A stretch of 50,825 nt of DNA from Desulfobacteraceae bacterium (GTDB lineage Bacteria > Desulfobacterota > DSM-4660 > Desulfatiglandales > Desulfatiglandaceae). Under the pieces are notes generated by a model. The model did not search any database and had not been told where the DNA came from. It saw nothing but the letters and a program-made list of their open reading frames with translations. The position numbers were made by a program, and so were the translations under genes. This document shows, one piece after another, positions 24,008 to 31,815 of the stretch; within the stretch, counting starts at the first letter, position 1; every line of letters starts with the position of its first letter. The stretch spans positions 1 through 50,825 of the forward strand of contig JAUWMR010000029.1 in assembly GCA_030613055.1 (NCBI GenBank), written 5' to 3'.

Positions 24008-25114
24008 ATGAAGAGGAAAATAGGTTTGATCGTGAATCCCGTAGCAGGAATGGGTGGTAGCGTTGGTCTCAAAGGGACCGACGGCGAGATGTACAATAGG
24101 GCAATAGAGCTGGGTGCCAAGCCAGTTACCCCGAAAAGGACGAAAGACGTTCTAGCCCACATCAGGAATAATGAAAATATCACACTGTTTGTCGCACCTG
24201 GCAAGATGGGAGAACGACATGGCGAAGGTACTGATATGCCATATACCGTGATCGGGAAAGTTGGCGGGGACACCGCGGCAGAGGATACAAAAAGAATCAG
24301 CAAGGAAATGGTAAATAGCGGTATAGAACTCCTGGTTTTTGTGGGTGGCGATGGCACCGCAAGGGATATTTACGATGCGATCAATTCTAAGATACCTGTC
24401 GTTGCGGTGCCCGGTGGTGTGAAAGTTTTCAGTTCGGTGTTTTCGGTCAGTGCCAGAGCGGCTGCTGAGATGATAGAAGCCTTTGTAGAAAGCACTGATG
24501 TGATAGAAGAAGAAGTCCTGGATATAGATGAAGACGCCTTTAGAGAGGGAAGATTGGCATCCAGACTTTACGGTTATCTCTTAGTGCCCAATGTCAAGAA
24601 ATTATTGCAGGGTGCTAAGGAAGCCTCAGGTATCAGTGGATCCTCCGTGGAGTGGAAAAAGGAAATTGCCACATATACTGTGGAGGAGATGGGTAAAAGG
24701 ATTTTGTATCTACTCGGTCCAGGAACAACTTTGAAAGCTATTGCCGATGAACTTGGAGTTCCAAAAACACTTTTAGGGATAGATGCGATTTTCGAGGGAA
24801 AATCCGTGGGAAGAGATCTGAACGAAAAAGGCATTTTAGCATTGTTTGACAAATACAAGAAGAGAAAAATAATTTTGACTCCTATTGGGGGCAATGGATT
24901 TATTCTTGGCAGAGGGAGTAAGCAGTTCACCCTGGAAGTAATAAAACAAGTGGACAGGGAGAACATCATGGTGGTGGCAACAAGGGACAAGATAAACAGG
25001 CTGGACTGTCTGCGAGTTGATACAGGTGATTTAGATCTGGACAGGCTTCTCTCCGGATACATGGAGGTCACAGTAGGCTATAAAGAAAAAATGATGGTGA
25101 AGGTCAGATGCTGA
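24008..25114 (+). CDS. ATP-NAD kinase-like protein
   Basis: A 368-residue protein with the NAD kinase/diacylglycerol kinase fold. Seen: the phosphate-binding GGDGT motif (about residue 119) after VNPVAGMGGSVGLKG at the N-terminus, and the VPGGVKVFSSVFS segment. Relatives are annotated as ATP-NAD kinase or AcoX-like proteins of unknown substrate. The end overlaps the next frame by 7 bases. It is probably cotranscribed with the following two genes. Confidence 0.85.
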   Translation: MKRKIGLIVNPVAGMGGSVGLKGTDGEMYNRAIELGAKPVTPKRTKDVLAHIRNNENITLFVAPGKMGERHGEGTDMPYTVIGKVGGDTAAEDTKRISKEMVNSGIELLVFVGGDGTARDIYDAINSKIPVVAVPGGVKVFSSVFSVSARAAAEMIEAFVESTDVIEEEVLDIDEDAFREGRLASRLYGYLLVPNVKKLLQGAKEASGISGSSVEWKKEIATYTVEEMGKRILYLLGPGTTLKAIADELGVPKTLLGIDAIFEGKSVGRDLNEKGILALFDKYKKRKIILTPIGGNGFILGRGSKQFTLEVIKQVDRENIMVVATRDKINRLDCLRVDTGDLDLDRLLSGYMEVTVGYKEKMMVKVRC

Positions 25115-25242
25115 AAGAGCCTATCAAGCTGAACATGAATGAAGTGGCATATCCTCCTTCAAAGGAAATCATTGAGACCGCCCGGAAAAGCCTAAAGGAT
25201 TTGAATCGCTATAGCGATCCTGAAGATATGGAGCGACTATGA
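25108..25242 (+). pseudogene. N-terminal fragment of a HisC-like aminotransferase, overlapping both neighbours
   Basis: This 44-codon frame reads MLKEPIKLNMNEVAYPPSKE and continues to LNRYSDPEDMERL, close to the first 45 residues of histidinol-phosphate aminotransferases (KLNxNENPYPPS...RYPDPE). No PLP-binding lysine or core remains. Its ATG overlaps the kinase-like stop by 7 bases, and its TGA overlaps the next gene's ATG by 4. An internal deletion that kept both ends of the gene, including the downstream overlap, is the simplest reading. Confidence 0.55.
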
Positions 25243-25961
25243 AGATTTTGGATGATTTATTTTTAGCGCTAAATTTTGATGCTACTGTGAAAGATATACG
25301 CCAGGGGGTCTTTCATACCGGGGTACTAACTCGCAATTGTGGATTGGCCGCGACCTTGCCGCGAGATGCACTACAACAGGAGCCACCGATGGTAAAGGAA
25401 CCAGGTTTTCTGATGGACAAAACTCCTCAGGAACTGGCCCAACTGGCCTATTCCCAAAGCATACTTGAAGCGGCCATTGGCATGGCAACCATCAATTCAC
25501 TTCTTGAAGTGGATGAGACCTCATGCATTGAGCTTAATGCCGCTGAACTGATCATAGAAAAGGGGAAGGGCAAGAGAATAGCTGTTGTGGGGCACTTTCC
25601 ATTTATACCCAGGGTTCGTAAGTATTCAAAGGATGTCTGGGTTATTGAGAAAAACCCAAAGGAGGGTGACTTCGGTGAAGCTGAGGCAGACAATCTGATT
25701 CCACAGGCGGATGTTGTAGCCATCACAGGCACTGCCTTAACGAACCATACCATGGAACACCTCCTTGAACTCCGTCATTCCAGAGCCTATGTGATCTTGT
25801 TAGGCGATACGGCTCCCCTGTCCCCAATCCTGTTTGACTACGGAGTGGATGCCCTGTCTGGAACAAAAGTGGTTGATTCTGACCTTGCTTTTCAATGTGT
25901 CAGCCAGGGGGCAAATTTCAGGCAAATCAGGGGAGTAAAACGGCTCACCATGATGAAGTGA
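25239..25961 (+). CDS. DUF4213/DUF364 heavy-metal chelation-type protein
   Basis: A 240-residue protein. The N-terminal part resembles DUF4213 and the C-terminal Rossmann-like part resembles DUF364 (a putative heavy-metal chelation domain): KRIAVVGHFPFIPRVRKY, VWVIEKNP, and VAITGTALTNHTMEHLLEL. Such proteins are found with metal and cobalamin genes, but the activity is not shown. The start overlaps the HisC-like fragment (ATGA), so the two frames may be coupled. Confidence 0.8.
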   Translation: MKILDDLFLALNFDATVKDIRQGVFHTGVLTRNCGLAATLPRDALQQEPPMVKEPGFLMDKTPQELAQLAYSQSILEAAIGMATINSLLEVDETSCIELNAAELIIEKGKGKRIAVVGHFPFIPRVRKYSKDVWVIEKNPKEGDFGEAEADNLIPQADVVAITGTALTNHTMEHLLELRHSRAYVILLGDTAPLSPILFDYGVDALSGTKVVDSDLAFQCVSQGANFRQIRGVKRLTMMK

Positions 25962-26005
25962 AGAGCAGAAAGAGGTGGCGATAGGGTGCACAGAGATATT
26001 TGTAG

Positions 26006-26090
26006 GCGTTCACAGGTTCAGACATGCCCGCCGGATGACAGGAGGATTTTCGGTTAACCCTGAACCTTGAACCTCTGAACCCGTGAACGG
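26006..26090 (+). repeat. Dispersed repeat R2, copy 2
   Basis: It shares gcgttcacaggttcag and ctgaacccgtgaacgg with copy 1 at 12997-13071 and contains an extra ctgaaccttgaac unit. It stands immediately before the Shine-Dalgarno sequence of the next gene. Confidence 0.65.
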
Positions 26091-26111
26091 TTATATATAA
26101 GGAGAAAATAC

Positions 26112-26441
26112 ATGGATAATAATCAAGACAGCCCAAAGGAGAAACTCAGGGTTGTTGTTTCAACAGAACACAAAGAGGGAACAGTTACAGTTAAGGGGGT
26201 TGTGGAGAACGAAAGTGATGATGTTGTTTGTATTAAGGAGCTAACGGCCCTTTATAAGAACTTTGATGGTTTTGTAGTGGATATTGATAGGATGGCGTAT
26301 AAGTTTGACCTGCCTTCAAGGGACAAATTTCCGTTCAGATTTCCGGAAAGGAATGCACCTGTTAATTGCTATACTTATGAGGTTGTGGTGTCGAAGTTTC
26401 AGGTAAAAAATTTTGACGGCGAAAAATTATCCACCTCATAG
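26112..26441 (+). CDS. Hypothetical 109-residue beta-rich protein
   Basis: I do not recognise the family. There is no signal peptide or membrane segment. The sequence alternates short hydrophobic strands (RVVVSTEHKEGTVTVKGVVE) with charged turns, which suggests a small immunoglobulin-like or FxLYD-like beta fold. AAGGAGA lies before the ATG. It is the last plus-strand gene before the converging DUF5320 gene. Confidence 0.6.
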   Translation: MDNNQDSPKEKLRVVVSTEHKEGTVTVKGVVENESDDVVCIKELTALYKNFDGFVVDIDRMAYKFDLPSRDKFPFRFPERNAPVNCYTYEVVVSKFQVKNFDGEKLSTS

Positions 26442-26475
26442 GCCCTAAATTTTGCTATCCAGTCGCATGGGTATC

Positions 26476-26504
26476 CCGGGCCTCCTGCAAATCCGGAGAC
26501 CCGG
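26476..26504. terminator. Candidate hairpin terminator between converging genes
   Basis: ccgggcctcc (26476-26485) pairs with ggagacccgg (26495-26504) with one mismatch and a 9-base loop. Its place between converging genes supports a shared terminator. A clear T-run is missing. Confidence 0.4.
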
Positions 26505-26523
26505 AAGCCCATTTTACTCAATA

Positions 26524-26922
26524 TTATGATTCAGAAGATTCCGACTCGAGCTCCTCGATGCGTTTGTGCATGGCATCAAGTTCTCTTTTCATGGCATCGG
26601 CATCACCTTTGAGCATATTAACCTCGTCTTCGGGGTTCATGGCATAGGGATTCCCATAAGGGGCATTGTAGGCTGGTCCATACCATCCTCCATCAGGGGG
26701 ATAAGCTCCGCGCCAGCCGAAGCCTCTACCGTAGCCTTGACCCTGGCCGAAACCAGGGCCAAAACCACCCCTGAAACCACGTCCTCGACCAAATCCTCGG
26801 CCATACCCAAAACCCTGTCCAAATGCAGGCCTGTATCCGGCCCCCGCGGGGTTACAATATCCTCGAGCACCTCCGGTCATTGGACCGGCGCCCATGGGTC
26901 CTGATCCGTCTAATCCTGGCAT
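26524..26922 (-). CDS. DUF5320 protein (Gly/Tyr/Arg-rich with coiled coil)
   Basis: A 132-residue protein starting MPGLDGSGPMGAGPMTGGARG, the DUF5320 signature. The middle is a long Gly/Tyr/Phe/Arg low-complexity stretch, and the end is an acidic coiled coil (AMKRELDAMHKRIEELESE). The family occurs beside NifX and Mrp genes in anaerobes; the role is unknown. I chose ATG 26922 over GTG 26931, because GGAGGT lies 7 bases before it. Confidence 0.85.
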   Translation of the reverse strand: MPGLDGSGPMGAGPMTGGARGYCNPAGAGYRPAFGQGFGYGRGFGRGRGFRGGFGPGFGQGQGYGRGFGWRGAYPPDGGWYGPAYNAPYGNPYAMNPEDEVNMLKGDADAMKRELDAMHKRIEELESESSES

Positions 26923-26990
26923 AATACACACCTCCTTTTATGCTTCGTCTCGTTCATCAAACGCAGCCGTCTAATATTGTAACAGTTTGA

Positions 26991-27011
26991 GTCCCGGGGA
27001 ACACCCGGGAC
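26991..27011 (-). terminator. Perfect hairpin after the second DUF5320-like gene
   Basis: gtcccggg-gaaca-cccgggac has perfect 8-base arms, just past the stop of the 27015-27269 gene. No T-run follows, so it may stabilise or attenuate the transcript between the two DUF5320-type genes. Confidence 0.45.
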
Positions 27012-27014
27012 AGT

Positions 27015-27269
27015 CTACCTCCGGCCCCCTTTTCCGCGCCCTGCACCGGATCCCCGGCCGGAAAAACGCGCGCCTTGTCCGGAGAAACCTCTTCGGGAAT
27101 TTAGACCCATACCTCTGCCAGTGCCGCGACCTCGGCCAAAAGACCGGCCACCGACCATTCCCATACCACTACCAGAGCCATAAGCGGATCCAGAGGGATT
27201 ACAGAGGCCTTGACCTCTTCCAGTCATAGGTCCCATTCCTGCTGGTCCTGTTCCACTAAATCCAGGCAT
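27015..27269 (-). CDS. DUF5320-like Gly/Arg/Met-rich small protein
   Basis: An 84-residue protein starting MPGFSGTGPAGMGPMTGRGQ with one cysteine (GLCNPSG), then GRGRGTGRGMG-type repeats to the end. It lacks the coiled coil seen in its neighbour. A longer frame upstream is a shadow over the DUF134 gene. AGGAGGT precedes the ATG. It lies between DUF134 and the larger DUF5320 gene on one transcript. Confidence 0.78.
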   Translation of the reverse strand: MPGFSGTGPAGMGPMTGRGQGLCNPSGSAYGSGSGMGMVGGRSFGRGRGTGRGMGLNSRRGFSGQGARFSGRGSGAGRGKGGRR

Positions 27270-27288
27270 ATCAAACACCTCCTTTCTT

Positions 27289-27627
27289 TTAAAATCTACC
27301 GCCCCAGCCCCTGCGGTGTCTTCCTCTTCCTCTGGGCGGCATATCAAAATGACCACCCTCAATTCTAAGGATCTTGCCCATAACCAGGGCATCAGCAACA
27401 ATGGCCCTCGCTTCAGCCAAGATTCTCCCAAAGGTTTGACGTGAGACATTCATCATTTGGGCTGCTGTCTCCTGATCCAACCCTTGAAAATCGTTCAGTT
27501 TGATCGCCTCAAGACCCTCTATGGGAAGGATAACCTCCTGTCTTCCCCATGGGGGCACCCTGTTGGGAAGAAAGGCGTCAACAATGGGGTGTCCCTGAAC
27601 AAATCTGAGCTTTCTCGGCCTTGGCAT
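27289..27627 (-). CDS. DUF134 DNA-binding protein
   Basis: A 112-residue protein starting MPRPRKLRFV, typical of DUF134, a family with a sigma-r4-like helix-turn-helix (GLDQETAAQMMNVSRQTFGRIL). It is likely a transcription factor. The C-terminus carries a Gly/Arg tail (PPRGRGRHRRGWGGRF). I chose ATG 27627 over GTG 27633 because AGGAGG overlaps the GTG. It is the first gene of the minus-strand trio and its promoter carries palindromic operators. Confidence 0.85.
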   Translation of the reverse strand: MPRPRKLRFVQGHPIVDAFLPNRVPPWGRQEVILPIEGLEAIKLNDFQGLDQETAAQMMNVSRQTFGRILAEARAIVADALVMGKILRIEGGHFDMPPRGRGRHRRGWGGRF

Positions 27628-27639
27628 TTCCACCTCCTG

Positions 27640-27711
27640 TTATGAGCTTATGCTCATAATATAAATATTCACATATAATAGTCAAGCAATTATTTTGGGC
27701 ATATGCTCATT
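27640..27711 (-). promoter_or_regulatory. Promoter and operator-like palindromes of the DUF134 operon
   Basis: On the minus strand TTGACT (27685-27680) and TATATT (27663-27658) have a 16-base spacer. A perfect palindrome, ttatgagc-ttat-gctcataa (27640-27659), overlaps the -10 box and the start site. A half-match, gcatatgctcat (27699-27710), lies upstream of the -35. Such a layout fits autoregulation by the DUF134 protein. Confidence 0.6.
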
Positions 27712-28098
27712 TACTGGTTTCGCCCCGAAACAAAACAATACTTCAGCTGGCCAAATAAGAAGTAACATAATAGCTCAATAATTCAGGGTAACAAGTCATT
27801 GATTCTCATTTACCCGACCACAATGTGCCCCTTAGGGGCTTCGCCCCAGTTGGAATAATGGAATCCCGCCAGGGCGGGAGAATAATGGAATATTGGGTTG
27901 AAAATATGATAGAGGCTGAAGGCAAAATCTTTTAGCCTTAAGCGAAGCGAGCCTCCAACCTAAAGCGAAGCGCTTCTAAAACAAAAATTATTCCCTGCCT
28001 GCGGCAGGTAGGCATGTAGGCAAAAGCATCAAGCCACAATAAACACCTTTGATTTAAATAAGTTGTATAACTTCCGAGACGTTACGAATGGACTTTGC

Positions 28099-28165
28099 GT
28101 AGCGCAGGGCTTTAGCCCTGCTTAGGTAATGGTCCCGCTAAAGCGGGACTAAAGCCGTGCGCTAC
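28099..28165 (+). repeat. REP-like palindromic repeat R3, copy 1
   Basis: Flanked by gtagcgc and gcgctac, it contains gcagggctttagccctgc and tcccgctaaagcggga. The same units are at 44475-44526 and 49811-49833. Confidence 0.8.
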
Positions 28166-28220
28166 ATTTGTCAGCGGAATTTTAAAAGAATAAAACCAAA
28201 CGTTACAAAAGTCTTGTGTC

Positions 28221-28314
28221 GTGTCATGCGTGAAATATCGGATCAGGCACTCGTCATTCCCGCTTCCGCGGGAATGACAGCCATTTTTACGACATTACTT
28301 AGATGACATGACAC
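28221..28314 (+). repeat. Nested hairpin element
   Basis: Outer arms gtgtcatg (28221) and catgacac (28307) enclose a perfect hairpin gtcattcccgc-ttcc-gcgggaatgac (28253-28278). It looks like a small mobile palindromic element. Confidence 0.6.
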
Positions 28315-28379
28315 TAGGGTGCTGCCCCGGTGATATAGGCTTCTCATTTCACAGGGCCGTAGGCAACATGGGCAGGGTA

Positions 28380-29051
28380 TCACAAAATTAAGATCGATAG
28401 AAACAGGGTTGACATGTAAAAAAACAGCTTTGGCGGTGCCCCGCCGCGCAGAAATATATCATCTTTAATCCTTGTCAGGATCTCCGTCATAATGACTTCA
28501 TAGCCCATGTTGATATAGCCGTTTTCCCCAGCCTCGTTCGTCAGGAATAACAGGGCGTCCTGTTTGTCCCTGTAGGTCTTCAGCCGCCAGTTGGCATGGG
28601 CGATGTTATGGTATAGCCCTTGAAGCTTTTCAAGCGGGATTTGAATACTGGTAAAAAAAATGGCTTTTTTAATATCATATGCCTCTTGTATGCTTTTTGA
28701 CAGACCGAGGCTGAGGAGGTAGACACGGTCTTTATATGCGGGGTCCGGTGCAAATGCCGCCTCAAGAATCTTGTGTGAAGGCAGGTCATTGAAACCCGTG
28801 TCCGGCAATATCCCGGTATGGAAAATCCCCTCTATTTTTGTTTTCCTGGCTTCCAGGTCTTTTTCATATTTTGGGTTTTTGAGATAGAGCCTGCGGGTAA
28901 ATTCTTCAAGTGATTTATTATATTCGTCAACATGATATCGTATAATCTGCACATCAACCGGGACGATGGCTTTTTTCAACTGGTTATCGCCGGCCTGGCA
29001 GCCTGCGAGGCAAAGGCTGATGAGGATTATAATAATCGGGATAAAGGGCAT
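28380..29051 (-). CDS. Predicted lipoprotein of unknown function
   Basis: A 223-residue protein that opens with a hydrophobic stretch and a lipobox (LCLAGC), so it should be lipidated and anchored in the envelope. The rest is mostly helical and charged and I do not recognise the family; it ends with a second hydrophobic stretch. Start: longer frames reach 29219, but the promoter at 29096-29125 lies between, so ATG 29051, right before the signal peptide, is the likely start. Lnt, which acylates such proteins, is encoded nearby with a matching promoter. Confidence 0.7.
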   Translation of the reverse strand: MPFIPIIIILISLCLAGCQAGDNQLKKAIVPVDVQIIRYHVDEYNKSLEEFTRRLYLKNPKYEKDLEARKTKIEGIFHTGILPDTGFNDLPSHKILEAAFAPDPAYKDRVYLLSLGLSKSIQEAYDIKKAIFFTSIQIPLEKLQGLYHNIAHANWRLKTYRDKQDALLFLTNEAGENGYINMGYEVIMTEILTRIKDDIFLRGGAPPKLFFYMSTLFLSILIL

Positions 29052-29095
29052 AGCGCTTCTTTGAGATATTATGAAAAAAGTTTTTCCTGCGGGTA

Positions 29096-29125
29096 AGTAT
29101 AATAAATACTTGGCTTGTATGTCAA
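29096..29125 (-). promoter_or_regulatory. sigma-70 promoter of the lipoprotein gene (duplicated element R6)
   Basis: TTGACA (29125-29120), an 18-base spacer and TATACT (29101-29096) on the minus strand. The surrounding 50 bases (29086-29135) match the lnt promoter region at about 44 of 50 positions. Confidence 0.7.
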
Positions 29126-29341
29126 TAATGCCGCCCACAAAAAACTCCTTGTAATTCATGTAGCAATGCTTAAAATATCTAATCCGCCAAAGGCGGACAA
29201 GCCAGCCAGAGGCAGACAAGGGTTAATTCCCCGCAGCTTGCTGCGTTACATTTTTTGGTCCTGATACCTCGTAGATTGCTGCGAGGTAGTTCATTTTCGG
29301 CCAAGCCTTAAAAAGAGACCGTTTTTGGAGATCGTCCAACC

Positions 29342-31192
29342 ATGTCGACCGTGGAGAGAAACGAAAATCTGAGAAACATTGCCATCATTGCTCACGTGGA
29401 TCATGGCAAGACCACCCTGGTGGATGCCATGTTCCAACAGACCGGCCTTTTTCGGGCCGACCAGAAGGTGGATGAGCGCCTCATGGACACCATGGATCTG
29501 GAGCGTGAGCGCGGCATCACCATCGCGGCCAAAAACTGCTCGATCCAGTGGAAGGGGGTCCGAATCAACATTATCGACACCCCGGGGCATGCCGACTTCG
29601 GAGGGGAAGTGGAGCGGGCCATTTCCATGGCCGACGGCGCCATTCTTCTGGTGGACGCCTCGGAAGGTCCTTTGCCCCAGACCCGGTTCGTGCTCAAGAA
29701 GGCGTTGGAGGCAGGGCTGAAAATCCTCGTGGTAATCAACAAGATCGACCGGCAGGACGCCAGGCCTGAGCAGGTCCTGGATGAGATATATGACCTTATG
29801 ATCGACCTGGACGCCACCGAAGAACAGCTGGAATTTTCCCTGCTCTACGCCGTGGGCCGGGAGGGCATCGCTAAAAGGGCGCTGGAGGAAGAAGGGGAAA
29901 ATTTACACCCCCTTCTGGACACCATCCTCGAAGAGATCCCTGGCCCTTCACACGACTCCTCGGCCCCTTTCCAGATGCTGGTGTCCGATCTGGACTATTC
30001 CGATTACATGGGGCGGCTGGCCATCGGGAAGGTCTTTAACGGAACGGCCAGGTCCAGAGACAGCCTCATTTGCATGGGGGAGAAGGAACAGAATATTTCC
30101 TTAAAAGTGTCTAAGCTCCAGGTCTACCGAGGCATGACCCTTGTGGACGTAGACGAAGTCCAAGTCGGCGATATCGCGGTCCTGGCAGGGATTGAGGACG
30201 TGAAAATCGGGGATACCATCTGCAACGGGGAGGCCCCCATGGCCTTGCCCCGAATCAGCGTGGATAAACCCACCGTGTCCATGGAGTTTACCGTGAACGA
30301 CTCGCCCTTTGGGGGAACAGAAGGCCGCTATGTCCAGTCCAGCCGGATTCGGGCGCGTCTGCGGAGAGAGACCCTGCTCAACGTGGCCGTTGAGGTGGAA
30401 GAAAACGGGGACCGGGACAGCGTCCTGGTCAAGGGCCGGGGCGAGTTTCAGCTGGCGATCCTCATCGAGACCATGCGGCGGGAAGGCTATGAATTCTGCG
30501 TGGGACGGCCGGAGGTCATCTACCGTCATGAAAACGGTTGCAAAATGGAGCCGTTGGAACGTCTGATGGTGGACTGTGAGGAGCAATTTCTGGGCGTGGT
30601 GACAGAAAAACTCTCCCTTCGCAAGGGGAAGATGACCAACCTGGTCAACAACGGCAAGGGACGGGTGCATATGGAATTTTCCGTGCCCACCCGTGCCCTC
30701 ATCGGATACCGGGACGAATTCCTCACAGACACCCGTGGGACCGGCATCATGCACTCCCTGTTCGACGGCTACGGGGAGTATCGGGGAGATTGTCCAAGCC
30801 GGTTTACCGGTTCCATCGTCTCCGACCGCACGGGAAAGGCGGTCCCCTACGCACTGTTTAACCTGGAACCCAGGGGCCGTCTTTTCGTGGTGCCGGGTGA
30901 CCCTGTATACGAGGGGATGATCGTGGGTGAGCACAACCGGGTCCAGGACATCGGCGTAAACCCCAGCAAGGAAAAAAAGTTGTCGAACATGAGGGCCGCC
31001 GGAAAAGATGATAACGTCATCCTCACTCCCATCAAGCCCATGACCCTGGAGCAGGCCATCAGCTTCATTCGGGAAGACGAACGGGTGGAGATCACCCCCC
31101 TCTCAGTTAGAATGAGAAAAACCATTCTGTCTGATCAGAAACGCCACATGATGCGCGGCGCCCGGTTGAAGAAAAAGAACCTGGGCCTTTAG
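29342..31192 (+). CDS. typA: TypA/BipA ribosome-binding GTPase
   Basis: A 616-residue translation GTPase that binds the ribosome and supports growth under stress and 50S assembly. Seen: G1 AHVDHGKTTLVDAMF, the switch region RERGITIAAKN, G3 DTPGHADFGGEV and G4 NKIDR, then domains II, III, V and the C-terminal domain with VRMRKTILSD near the end. The length is normal. GGAG lies before the ATG. Its base composition is more GC-rich than that of the cofactor island. Its stop overlaps the converging acyltransferase stop by 4 bases. Confidence 0.96.
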   Translation: MSTVERNENLRNIAIIAHVDHGKTTLVDAMFQQTGLFRADQKVDERLMDTMDLERERGITIAAKNCSIQWKGVRINIIDTPGHADFGGEVERAISMADGAILLVDASEGPLPQTRFVLKKALEAGLKILVVINKIDRQDARPEQVLDEIYDLMIDLDATEEQLEFSLLYAVGREGIAKRALEEEGENLHPLLDTILEEIPGPSHDSSAPFQMLVSDLDYSDYMGRLAIGKVFNGTARSRDSLICMGEKEQNISLKVSKLQVYRGMTLVDVDEVQVGDIAVLAGIEDVKIGDTICNGEAPMALPRISVDKPTVSMEFTVNDSPFGGTEGRYVQSSRIRARLRRETLLNVAVEVEENGDRDSVLVKGRGEFQLAILIETMRREGYEFCVGRPEVIYRHENGCKMEPLERLMVDCEEQFLGVVTEKLSLRKGKMTNLVNNGKGRVHMEFSVPTRALIGYRDEFLTDTRGTGIMHSLFDGYGEYRGDCPSRFTGSIVSDRTGKAVPYALFNLEPRGRLFVVPGDPVYEGMIVGEHNRVQDIGVNPSKEKKLSNMRAAGKDDNVILTPIKPMTLEQAISFIREDERVEITPLSVRMRKTILSDQKRHMMRGARLKKKNLGL

Positions 31193-31815
31193 GGCATTTT
31201 CCACTCCGCCGGCGCAGGGGAGCTGCGCGCCTTTTTGGGATATTTACCTGCGATGTCGGCGTAAAAGTCCTGAATGATTTTCATATCCGCTTCCATATTT
31301 CCGGTCGGATGAACGACCGGCCCGATACCCCCAACCTTGCGTCGGTAATCCAGATACCCTAACACGATGGGGACATTCGCCCCCTTGGCGATATGGTAAA
31401 AGCCGGTTTTCCAGTACATAACATTCATGCGGGTTCCGGAAGGAGGAACCAGCAGGACCATTCGTGGATATGCACGAAAGGCCTCTATAGACTGTGCCAC
31501 AACATGGGTTGATTTGGAGCGATCGACGGGAATGGCTCCCAGCCATCTGAGAAAAGGACCCAATGGCCAGCGGAACCAGCCGGCCTTCATCATGATGAAG
31601 GGCTTGATTTCAAGAATGAACGCCAGGCAGATGGTGTAAAAAAAATCCCAATTGGAGGTGTGCGGTGCCGCTATGATGACGTATTTGGAGATGTACGGTC
31701 TTTTCCCCGCCGGTTTCCAGCCCGTGAATCGAAAAATGATCAGTGCCAGACAGCGCATCACGGTCTTCCCCATGGGTGTGTCGTGAACGGTCTTATGATG
31801 CATGACGCCCTGCAT
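31189..31815 (-). CDS. PlsC-like acyltransferase
   Basis: A 208-residue 1-acylglycerol-phosphate acyltransferase-like protein. The catalytic HX4D box is APHTSNWDFF, followed by the second box region LGAIPVDRSK and the LLVPPSGTR segment. Such enzymes acylate phospholipid precursors at the membrane. The start could be ATG 31815, overlapping the lnt end by 23 bases, or ATG 31803, which has CAGGG close upstream. It is coupled to lnt. Confidence 0.82.
   Translation of the reverse strand: MQGVMHHKTVHDTPMGKTVMRCLALIIFRFTGWKPAGKRPYISKYVIIAAPHTSNWDFFYTICLAFILEIKPFIMMKAGWFRWPLGPFLRWLGAIPVDRSKSTHVVAQSIEAFRAYPRMVLLVPPSGTRMNVMYWKTGFYHIAKGANVPIVLGYLDYRRKVGGIGPVVHPTGNMEADMKIIQDFYADIAGKYPKKARSSPAPAEWKMP

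Larger units (their letters stand above)
27712..28379. other. Repeat-rich intergenic region
   Basis: No gene was found in this 668-base stretch. It holds several palindromes: cccctt-aggggcttcgcccc near 27828, a gcgaagcgagcc pair near 27944, cctgcggcaggtaggca near 27998, the REP unit at 28099-28165 and the hairpin element at 28221-28314. Confidence 0.6.

Noticed and set aside
27270-27449. Upstream extension of the small DUF5320-type frame
   Set aside because: It overlaps the DUF134 gene in another frame; the family opening and a Shine-Dalgarno sequence mark 27269.
28380-29219. 279-residue version of the lipoprotein frame
   Set aside because: The promoter at 29096-29125 lies inside it and the lipobox fits the shorter start.
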